NCBI GenBank assembly: GCA_023627715.1
Contig: JAMAHW010000008.1
Span: 1-64,000 of the forward strand
DNA length: 64,000 nucleotides
DNA from: Periconia sp. R9002
Lineage: Eukaryota; Ascomycota; Dothideomycetes; Pleosporales; Periconiaceae
Direction: 5' to 3'
Under the pieces are notes generated by a model that saw only the letters and a program-made list of their open reading frames with translations, had not been told where the DNA came from and did not search any database. This document shows positions 55,844-64,000 of the stretch, piece by piece; the first letter of the stretch is position 1; the number at the start of each line of letters is the position of its first letter. A program made the translations under genes and the position numbers.

Positions 55844-56782
55844 ATGTCTATCCAACGCATCGCATACGGCTCGCCTCGCTCCAACTTCATCGCAGCCTTA
55901 GAAAAAGATGGCTGCGTAATTGTCACCAACTTTACTACTCCATCGGTCCTAGAGCAAGCTCGGAGCGAAGTCCAACCGTACCTGGATGAAGAATCTCCAA
56001 ACAGTACCGTCGGTGCTCTGAACGGCGGAACCAAAACATGTACGCGCCTGATCGGACGCAGCAAAACTGTCCGAGAGGAATTTTTTAGTGATCCTTTGTA
56101 CCAGGTAGAATTCACTGTCTTTTTTTTCCTACCCAGCTGTCAGTTGCCGATCGTTAACCTGTCGCCTTTTTTCGATCTCCGATAGGACATGGTAACTCAC
56201 TTCCTCTCCCTGACAACAACGTGCTACTATAATAGCGAGCCCTCGACAAACACTTGTCCACCCCTCCTCTCTATTGGTATAACAATGGACTCGCGTCCCA
56301 ACACCCCTGCTCAAAAACTTCACCGTGATGACAAAAATCACCATGCGCGACACACTGCGGCCACCTCTTATACACCAAACCGCGACGTGCTTCTCGGCCT
56401 CTTCGTCCCTGGGTGCGACACCACGCGCGCCAACGGTGCCACGCGTGTAGTTCCCGGCTCGCACCTATGGGGCGACGAAGCACCCTCCTTCGACCACGCG
56501 AGCATTGTCGACGCGGAGTTGAAAATGGGCGAAGCGTTTATGATGTTAGGTAGTCTGTACCACGGCGCCGGGGAGTACAGTTTGCAAGATGGGAGTCGCA
56601 TGGTGCACATCATGTTCTGTTGCTGTGGGAATTTGAGACAAGAGGAGATTAGCTATTTGACGTATGGGGTTGAGGAGGTTAGGGGGTTTGGGGAGTTGGT
56701 GAGGGAGAGGTTGGGGTGGAAACAGAGTGAGCCGAATCTGGGGTGGGTGGACTTGAAGAGCCCGGAGTTTCTGTTAGAGTGA
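55844..56782 (+). CDS. phytanoyl-CoA dioxygenase (PhyH)-family enzyme
   Basis: A non-haem Fe(II)/2-oxoglutarate-dependent dioxygenase. Fungal relatives often oxidise secondary metabolites; the substrate here is unknown. The exons are 55844-56104 and 56186-56782 (285 aa), with an 81-nt intron. The start is the ATG in an A-rich context giving MSIQRIAYGSPRSNF. The Fe ligands are visible as HRD (H133, D135) in PAQKLHRDD and a distal H213 in SLYHGAGE. R225 in DGSRMVHIMF is the likely 2-oxoglutarate-binding Arg. VVPGSHLWGDEAPS is another family segment. No signal peptide is present. The gene converges on the Old Yellow Enzyme gene, with only about 180 nt between their stop codons. Coding sequence moves from A/C-rich to strongly G/T-rich near the end. 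Confidence 0.87.
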
Positions 56783-56965
56783 TTGACGATAGAGATGTTG
56801 GGACCTTCACGAGTAGCGGGTGAGCGGTGGTGGATACGGTTCGGTTCAGGCTTTGGAATATTGATTAATAATCTTTGATTTCCTTCTATGTCTAAAATCA
56901 GGTTTGTAACGCTGCATGCTCATGCGAACATATTTCCTCTTCCTCTATTGGTACTTTTCTCTATT

Positions 56966-58066
56966 CTACAGTTTCGCCTCCGACAGATACTCCTCGCTGA
57001 ATGGGTAGTCAGTGTATCCTTTTTCCGATTTCGCCGCATAGAACGTTTCTCTGTTGTAGTCATTGAAAGGGATCCCCTTCTGCAATCTGTACACAAGGTC
57101 TGGTGTGCTGATGAAATAGCGACCGAAAACAACAACGAGGTCCTTATCAGTATATTCCTCGTCGACGAGGCTCTTAGCCGAGTCGGGTTTGAAACCACCA
57201 GCGACGAGTATGGGGCCGTCGTACAACTTCAAAAATGGCTCCAACTTCTCGGGGCCTCCAATGTCGGTGCCTCCAGACACGCGCGAGGACACGAGGTGGA
57301 TGTATGCGAGCTTCAGCGGGGAGAGCTTGGTGATGACATCGGTGAACTGGGGAATCGGCTCCTTCATACCCATGGCCTGGAAATCACTGAAAGGGCTCAA
57401 CCTGATTCCGACCCTATCGGCGCCAACCGCATCGACAACAGCTGTGGTGACTTCAATAGCGAATCGCGAGCGGTTCTCGATAGAGCCGCCGTACTCGTCT
57501 GTTCTCTGGTTGACGGTATCTTGAATAAACTGATCAATCAAGTAGCCGTTCGCAGCGTGAACTTCGACACCGTCGAATCCAGCTGCGATGGCGTTCTTAG
57601 CGGCCTGTGCATACTCTTCTATAGCGGTTTTGATGTCGTCCTTGGTCATTTCCTTGGGTACCGTGTGTCCCTCGAGTGCAACGGCGCTGGAGCTCTTGAT
57701 TGTGATACCTTCCTTCTTGGCTTGATCCGTGTTGGCGGCGCGGCCCAGGTTCCAGAGTTGCAGGTAGATGTAGCTCCCTTTCTTGTGAACGCTGTCTGTG
57801 ATTTTCTTCCATGCGTCGATTTGGGCTTGGTTGTAGATGCCAGGCACGTTTGGATAACCGCCCGCTTGGAGTGAAACAAAGGTTGCTTCTGTGAGCAACA
57901 GCGTTCCTGGCACTGAAGCTCGTTGGGTGTAGTACTCCTCCACTAAGGGGAGGGTTGGGACGTGCTCGTCATCCGCACGAAACCGCGTTAAGGGCGCCAT
58001 AGCGACGCGATTTTTGAGCAAGAGATTGCCCACTTTGAGGGGCTGGAAGAGCTTTGATCCCGACAT
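56966..58066 (-). CDS. Old Yellow Enzyme-family NADPH dehydrogenase
   Basis: An FMN-dependent ene-reductase that reduces activated C=C bonds using NAD(P)H; the natural substrates are often unknown. It is a single exon of 366 aa, the normal length. The TIM-barrel opening LFQPLKVGNLLLKNRVAMAP is typical, with the flavin-contact T27 in PLTRFR. The substrate-binding pair H170/N173 and the proton donor Y175 lie in VEVHAANGYLIDQF. The QRTDEYGGSIENRSRF segment and the phosphate-binding VAGGF and VVFGRYFISTPDL segments complete the picture. No targeting signal is visible. The PhyH dioxygenase gene lies tail-to-tail with it. Confidence 0.95.
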   Translation of the reverse strand: MSGSKLFQPLKVGNLLLKNRVAMAPLTRFRADDEHVPTLPLVEEYYTQRASVPGTLLLTEATFVSLQAGGYPNVPGIYNQAQIDAWKKITDSVHKKGSYIYLQLWNLGRAANTDQAKKEGITIKSSSAVALEGHTVPKEMTKDDIKTAIEEYAQAAKNAIAAGFDGVEVHAANGYLIDQFIQDTVNQRTDEYGGSIENRSRFAIEVTTAVVDAVGADRVGIRLSPFSDFQAMGMKEPIPQFTDVITKLSPLKLAYIHLVSSRVSGGTDIGGPEKLEPFLKLYDGPILVAGGFKPDSAKSLVDEEYTDKDLVVVFGRYFISTPDLVYRLQKGIPFNDYNRETFYAAKSEKGYTDYPFSEEYLSEAKL

Positions 58067-59268
58067 TTTGGAGTTGTGAGAAGATCTAAATATCGTGGTC
58101 CTTTGTGAAGATGGTGTTGTAGGTTGTGGATAATTAACCGTTCTTTAGACTAACTGAAGGGTGGAGACAGTTTTTATAACCCACGACACCCGTCGTGATA
58201 GTGCAAAATATTTGCGCTACCGCATATATCCGACGGTATTTGAAATCAATCCCGCCTTTGAACCCCTGTTGTACAATCCGCTCGAAGATTCGGTAGCAAG
58301 GCTGCCATCATCCAAGTTTTAGGTGTTACTTTAAATGGCAGTACACCTATTGGCGTATGACCAAGCAGCATACATATACATGTTTGTCATCTTTGAGCCA
58401 GGGGTGATTACTTAGTCGAATAGATATACGCCGCAGCATGATAACGTTATTAATCTTTCTACCTCGGTTTCACTTGCTTCAATCGCTACTGCGAGTAGAG
58501 TACGTATTCATCGTATACAGACTCCGCATTAGGTGACTGGATAGCTTGAGGTAATTTCTCGCCTGGTGATTGGTGGGCCATAGGAAGAGGGATTTTTGCG
58601 GTGTATGTAGGATTGTATTGATTTGCTGTATTGATTAGAGGTATTTCTTCCAGAGTTGATTGGTTTCGTCGCATCGCTGACGCTTTAAGCCTCCGCAAGG
58701 GCGCTTGCCATTTCCGATCAAACTCGGTGAAAGTGCGCGACGCCCTTTGCCGCTTACATGCACGTGCACAGTGGAGCTCCACCATCCTCATCCGCACCAA
58801 TCATGCCGCACATGGAACGGCATCACGTGATGCAGTCGTTTCTCTCCATCATCTGCAGAGGGCAGTCTTGTGACATGTACAATGTATATCGGTGGTCATG
58901 CATCTTGACAAAGGACGCGTGTAGGCAAGCAAAACTTTCGACACACTCTATTTATTATTTTTCTTCACGTACCTACCTGACATGCGCGTGTTTCATCCAC
59001 TTCCAGAGATACAACGTCGTAAACGACTGGGGGTAGCCAATCGGCATGGTAGGCAAATCATGATGAAGGCTAAACGACTACATTGATCCTCATGTCGCAC
59101 ACCCTGAGGTATGCGTAATTCAACTCAATGTATTTAACTATTCGTTTCCGCGTTTCCTCGCATCGTTCTGCCACCACATTATTCCTTCTTTTGATAATAT
59201 TTTATTTCATTTCTGTCAACACGAATAATTCTAACCAAAGTCACTCGTTGATACCGCAAACTCATAAA
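58067..59268. other. divergent intergenic region
   Basis: This contains the promoters of the Old Yellow Enzyme gene (minus) and the esterase gene (plus). An in-frame ATG at 59128 could extend the esterase. I see no other gene. Confidence 0.5.
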
Positions 59269-60912
59269 ATGGCCAAACCAGCGGCCATTTTCATCGCCCT
59301 CATTTGCACTGTGACCAAGGCTGCCGCGCAACAAAACAAGACCGGAGGACCTATTGTAGACCTTGGTTATGCAAGATATCTTGGACATCACAACGACACG
59401 TTCAACGTGAACAATTACCACGGAATCCCCTTTGCCGCACCACCTACCGGTTCTCTTCGTTGGAAAGCCCCACAGCCTTACATTGCACCCAGCAACCTTA
59501 CTGACTCGCCCATCGATGCTACAAGCCCTGCTGCAGCCTGTGTGCAAGGTATACCATACTGGATTGCCCCGGGGCCGATCCCTGTCACGGGCTCCGAAGA
59601 CTGTCTCATTCTCGATGTAATAACGCCGGGAGACGTGTCGGAGGTATCAAAGCTGCCTGTGCTGGTCAATATTCATGGAGGCGGCTATGTCATCGGCGAT
59701 GCAGGCCAGGCTTCACCATATGCGCTCATGCGGCACGCAGACAATGCATTCATCTTTGTGAACATCCAATACCGCCTTGGCGCGTTTGGTTTTATCGGCG
59801 GCAAACAGTTTGTGGAAGAAGGAGGCGCCCAGAACGTGGGCCTGCTTGATCAGAGAATGGCCTTGGAATGGGTTCAAAAGAACATCGAAGCTTTCGGCGG
59901 TGACGCAAAGAAGGTCACAATCCTCGGAGGTAGTGCTGGTGGGGGAAGTGTTACGGCGATGATGGCTTGGAAGGGAGGCGAGAACCCACCATTCCGGGCT
60001 GCAATCGCGGATTTCCCTTACTGGCAACAATTCCTTCGCGAGGAACAGCTTGACGCCCAGTTTGGCCGACTCTTAAACGCTACCGATTGTTCCGATCTGG
60101 CTTGTTTGCAAGCACTCCCGGAAAACGTACTGAAGGATGCCTCTCAAGCAACATACACAAACGCGTACCTTGAAGGCGCCTATGGCTTTGGACATTATTA
60201 CTACGGGCCTTACGTTGATGGAGAAGTGCTACGTGATCTTCCATCAAAGGAGTACAAATCTGGAAATTTTGCCAAAGTCCCCTTGTGGTTGAGCAGGGAG
60301 GGGTACGAGGGTGTAACGGCTACCAACACCTCATTAACGACGGTAGAGGAGGAGAAGGCAGACCTACGCATACAGTTTCCGTACGCCGGTCAGGAATTCG
60401 TGGATTCTCTCTACAAATTTTGGCCCAGCGCAGAGTACAACTCTACATTTTATCACCGCTCTGCTTGGTTTGGGTAAGCATTGATCCCGTATTTATGATT
60501 CGAAAGTCAACTTACACATGGTAGCGACTTTGTTATTGACTGCCCCACCTACTACATTGGAACTTCAGTTGCAGCGAAAGCCACGCCCGTCTACAAGATG
60601 ATCTTTAACACGGGTACAAAACTCCACGGCTCGACCGGGCCGTTCCTCATGGATCTTGACTATGCATCCGAGCCTGGGGCCAACGTCACAGTGGCAGATT
60701 CCATGAAAGACTGGTACATATCTTTCGCAATTCACGCCGATCCGAATCACCAGAGTTGGAGCAACGTTTCGAAACCTCTCTGGGAAAATTATGCTACCGG
60801 TCAGGTGTTGAGCATCAACGACACTGAAATGGGCTCTCTCAGCGACAAATACTATGATGCCACAGAAAGGTGCCAGTTTTTCTGGGACAATGGTGAGATT
60901 GTGCAAAATTAA
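59269..60912 (+). CDS. secreted type-B carboxylesterase/lipase
   Basis: An alpha/beta-hydrolase that cleaves carboxylic esters outside the cell. The exons are 59269-60473 and 60525-60912 (530 aa), with a 51-nt intron. The start is the ATG directly before a signal peptide (residues 1-20, ending KAAA). The family landmarks are YHGIPFAAPP, SEDCLILDV, the oxyanion hole HGGGY (136-140), the nucleophile elbow GGSAGG with S222, and a likely catalytic His in LHGSTGP (H436). The acidic residue is probably the Glu in SREGYEG. Cysteines near 91 and 112 can form the conserved disulphide. Several NxT/S sites fit secretion. The upstream in-frame ATG 59128 would add 47 residues with another hydrophobic stretch; I consider it less likely. 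Confidence 0.92.
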
Positions 60913-61309
60913 ATTTCTGTCCAGAGTTCAAGTTGTGGAAGTTGCACAGCATGCGGAGCATTTATCGTGGCTGTACCTGGCTATATAACCCATAGACCAA
61001 AAAACAAACATTATATAATATTTTTCACCACAGCCGACTTCACACAAGCAGAGTAGTGTATGAGGTTATAGAACTCTCTCACTACATTTTACAGCAGGCA
61101 CCGACGTTGTGCGCTGTCTATTTTCACGCAGCCTTCCACTCACCTTCTCTCACTTCAAACCTACCACACTTACTTAATTTCTTGCACCTAACTTACGTAT
61201 AAGAACAATTGTCCGGCCACGGCGACCACAGACACCTACCTTCGACAACCTTTGCCCTCGAGCTGACATCCGCAATAACCCTTGGACAGTAACCGGCAAT
61301 CCTCACGCA
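60913..61309. other. intergenic region
   Basis: This is the 3' region of the esterase gene and a C/A-rich leader before 61310. I see nothing else. Confidence 0.5.
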
Positions 61310-62184
61310 ATGCCACCGAAACGGAAATACCAAGAATCGACCACGATCGTCTACGGGGCCGAAGTGCCTTGGTTACATCCTCTGATCACTTCCATCGAAC
61401 AGCCGACCAGCCCAACCCAGGACCCTGTTCCCTCAAACCCATCAGCAGCAACCCCCGCCGACGACGTCATTTGGGAATCCGCCAAACTCGCATACCTACT
61501 CGAACACCAACTGGAAGTCGATGGCAACTTGGCGCACGCTTTGAACTATATCGGCGTCGGAGAAGACACTCCAGACCGCAACAAATGGGTGAAGAAGATA
61601 TCGCAGAAGCAAACGCAGTGGAAAGGCGCCATTCTCAACAAGTTGCTGCTGGACCATGTCAAGGAAACTGTGCGGAAATGGCACATTGCGCACGCCTACA
61701 AATCATTCAAGGCCCTCGAGCAGGAGGAGCGCGAGAGGATCTGGATGCAGGAATACGACAAGGATCCCAAGCGGATCATCACGGCGATCATGAAGCCTGT
61801 CATCGGTGTTGTTGATTTGACAAATGTGTTCAAGCCGGAGCTGACGGAAGAGGAGGATCGCGCAAAGATGAGCGCAGTCCGTGTCATGCTGAGGAACAAG
61901 TATCTCTTTGGTTGCGAGATCACGTTCAAGCATCGTGTCTTGGAAAACCGGGCGGTATGTTTGCTCTTACAGACGTTTCTATTCTTGCTAACAACAACAA
62001 GGATGTGTGTTCGAGAGAATGGATGGCGTATCCGCGCCTGGAAGCTTTCGCGCAAACCATTGTGCCGGTTGCGAATATGCCAATCTGCTTCCAGCTGCCC
62101 CCGGGCCAAGCCACATCTGGGACGAAGAAGCAAAAAGTGGAAGCGGAGTCGGAACCAGCCGAAGCAAATGATGTCATCGTGTGA
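61310..62184 (+). CDS. hypothetical soluble protein
   Basis: I do not recognise this protein. The exons are 61310-61954 and 62002-62184 (275 aa), with a 47-nt intron (GTATGT donor, CTAAC branch site, AAG acceptor) in phase 0. It begins MPPKRKYQEST, a basic start that could be a nuclear signal. A Pro-rich stretch follows, then a helical, charged domain (VDGNLAHALNYIGVGEDTPD and KKISQKQTQWKGAILNKLLL, then an alpha-helical EEERERIW-type run). The tail has a second basic patch (GTKKQKVE) and acidic residues. It has no membrane segment, signal peptide or cysteine pattern. Confidence 0.72.
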
Positions 62185-63540
62185 GAGTTTTCTCATCCAA
62201 GGCCGGCGGGGACATGCGCGCTGCTCCATGATTTCCTAATTGATCAGTTTGGGTGAGGGTTTTCAGGGTCTTTCACAGACAATGAATCATTTTCGGCCTT
62301 TTATTTCGTTCATCTTGAGTGAAAGCTGTGGTAATCCACAAAGATTTGGGTTTTGGATGAATACAGAGGAAATTTACAAAAAAGATTGTTCTATGGACCG
62401 ACCTCATTTCTTCTTTCGACTTTGTTCACTTCGTCACTGCTGGAAAGCGGGCTTCTCACGAGTCTTGGAAGACCACACATATGATCACTGAGTAGATTCA
62501 TTACAAAGTCAGAATACATATATACAGAAATATCAATACATGAATAGCTCAATAATTTCCCCGATCACGTTGAACGGACTGTTTTAAGCACCCACTTGAA
62601 TGACTGTGTTTTCTCGTAAATTGGCAGAGTTGAACACGAGTGTGTGTATCATGGCGCAGGTGTTCGCCCATCAGACTGGAGTGTATATTTTCAAAATACC
62701 AAGACCTATTTTGAACTCTTCTTGACTATACATGAGGCGCTCAGACGATGTATTTCTTGGGATGATTGTAGAGCATGTCTAAGATCAGTGTAAAGCCGAG
62801 AACATGAGCTGATATTATCCCGCCATTGGAAAACAGGCGGTGTGTATAATAACAATCATTTCTTTTCAATTTTCCGAAAAGAATTGCGGTGGTACTTTGC
62901 ACATTTCGAGTCCTCGCAATCAATGACCACGCTAAACATGTAAAGGGTAGGTAAGGGACCGAAATGATACGCCACCTACAGATAAAGTTTACGGATATCC
63001 TTTCCCACCAGTCAGCTTACAATGACTGACGTATCTATTTTGAGCCCATGAAAGCTTGCTTTATTTAGTATGAATGTATTACGAAAATTTGATTCTACAG
63101 CTTCTGCTGACGGGCTTTGCTATCGACCTTCTCTACAGAGGATAGGCACGTGAGGCATCTCGGGACGCCACATATCGGGAGGTTCAGCTAAACTATGTTT
63201 TTTATACAAATCAGAGGTTAGGCCTTTCACCTCCGTTTTATACAATTAGTTAATTCTTAGTGAGTACACTAACCTCTAAATATATGGCGTCCCCGTGCAC
63301 CACCCCCCCGGACCAAAGACGGCGCTCTACATACCAACAATGACTTACCAGCCTCCAAAACAAGGATGAAGATATGTACACACTACCCAGCATACGGTTA
63401 GTTCCCAAGCTCGCTTAACTCCTCGTATGCCGGCAGCCGCCAGTAGTGATCTTATAAACATTGGACTTGTCCCATTTCAAAATTTACACGCGATTTCTTT
63501 AGAATTCACACTGCAAATCTCTTGCTGGGGTTTCGAGAAT
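62185..63540. other. intergenic region
   Basis: This is 1.35 kb of A/T-rich sequence without a credible gene. It includes the promoter of the partial monooxygenase gene and a CCACCCCCCCGG-type patch at about 63300. Confidence 0.5.
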
Positions 63541-64000
63541 ATGGATACTTCAGAATATTCAGATAGTCAAAGCCGCTGCATTGATCAAAATCACCCAATA
63601 GCTATCGTCGGTGGTGGTCTTGGAGGACTAGCTTTGGCTGTCGGTCTCGCCAAGCATGGAATCAAGACACACATATATGAGGCCGCGCCCGAGTTTTCCA
63701 CAGTAGGCGCTGGCATCTCATTTGGGCCAAATGCAGTCCGAGCTCTTGGCTTAATCGACGAGAAACTGCTTCAAGAGTACAAGAAATGTGCCACGTTCGA
63801 CGAGAACCAGAGTCACGGGAATAGATTTGGCACTCTCCGATGGGGCGTGGACGAAAAAGGGGAAGGCGGCAACAAAGCCGGGGATTTTATGGGATATGTT
63901 GAAGATAAACACTATGAGTGTATCACTAAGAGCATGGGAGTGAAGTCGAGAAGCTGCATTCATCGAGCTCGACTTCTGGAATTGTTAGTTTCCTTGATAG
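63541..64000 (+). CDS. FAD-dependent monooxygenase, 5' part (runs off window)
   Basis: This is the N-terminus of a flavin monooxygenase of the salicylate-hydroxylase-like group, which hydroxylate aromatic or polyketide substrates with NAD(P)H. The frame is open from ATG 63541 to the window end (153 codons). The Rossmann FAD-binding motif IAIVGGGLGGLALAVGLAKH lies at residues 20-39. The Glu that binds the ADP ribose follows in IYEAAPEFSTVGAGI, then the family segment GISFGPNAVRALG. HRARLLELL matches the usual second FAD contact region. The start is chosen because the motif lies about 20 residues in and a T-rich leader precedes it. The rest of the gene, including the GD motif, lies outside. Confidence 0.88.
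   Translation, partial: MDTSEYSDSQSRCIDQNHPIAIVGGGLGGLALAVGLAKHGIKTHIYEAAPEFSTVGAGISFGPNAVRALGLIDEKLLQEYKKCATFDENQSHGNRFGTLRWGVDEKGEGGNKAGDFMGYVEDKHYECITKSMGVKSRSCIHRARLLELLVSLI

Noticed and set aside
1..64000. tRNA genes, rRNA, CRISPR arrays, transposons
   Set aside because: I saw no cloverleaf with T-arm and A/B boxes, no rRNA blocks, no regularly spaced repeats and no transposase or reverse transcriptase; a tRNAscan and repeat search would settle this.

Overview
The window is nuclear DNA of a filamentous ascomycete (Pezizomycotina). The grounds are many short spliceosomal introns (about 47-160 nt, GTRNGT-type donors, CTRAY-like branch sites), together with families typical of that group: a CFEM GPI-anchored protein, a UstYa/DUF3328 oxidase, a TRI4-like P450, fungal CorA-like proteins, a DUF7704-like membrane protein and an esterase-like phytase protein. 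I cannot name the genus. Exon boundaries were deduced by hand from splice signals plus reading-phase agreement; every joined CDS given below sums to a multiple of three.

Region by region. 0.7-8 kb: a possible small oxidative locus with a CYP52-like P450, a short coiled-coil protein, a UstYa-family oxidase (minus strand) and a second, TRI4/CYP58-like P450. 8.3-10.1 kb: an unknown Ser-rich frame broken by one in-frame TAG. 10.7-12.0 kb: a GCIP/cyclin-D1-binding-like protein. 12.3-13.3 kb: a CFEM protein with a GPI-type tail. 13.3-17.6 kb: no gene seen. 17.6-21.1 kb: a large disordered protein of conserved fungal type. 21.1-26.4 kb: low-complexity, apparently gene-poor DNA with one exon-like fragment. 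26.4-27.7 kb: a MYND-finger protein whose first coding exon is only the ATG. 28.8-30.6 kb: glucosidase II beta subunit. 31.7-34.7 kb: an unrecognised protein with two copies of a Cys/His module. 35.5-36.5 kb: a single-pass membrane protein. 37.2-37.6 kb: a possible gene remnant. 37.8-39.5 kb: a secreted phytase-like esterase. 40.7-43.8 kb: a protein kinase-vWA fusion. 45.1-47.3 kb: a CorA-like membrane protein. 48.9-52.5 kb: housekeeping genes ARP6 and a mitochondrial ribosomal protein (mL50-like). 53.0-55.4 kb: a DUF7704-like protein and a second, shorter CorA-like protein. 55.8-58.1 kb: a convergent PhyH dioxygenase / Old Yellow Enzyme pair. 59.3-62.2 kb: a secreted type-B carboxylesterase and a hypothetical protein. 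63.5 kb to the end: the 5' part of an FAD monooxygenase.

Most genes look independent, as expected for a fungal chromosome arm. The possible functional groupings are the 0.7-8 kb P450/UstYa locus and the 55.8-58.1 kb dioxygenase/ene-reductase pair. No complete polyketide, nonribosomal peptide or RiPP pathway is visible. The most interesting items to follow up are the kinase-vWA fusion, the twin Cys/His-module protein, the nonsense-interrupted frame at 9.18 kb, and a recurrent switch from A/C-rich to G/T-rich coding sequence along several genes.
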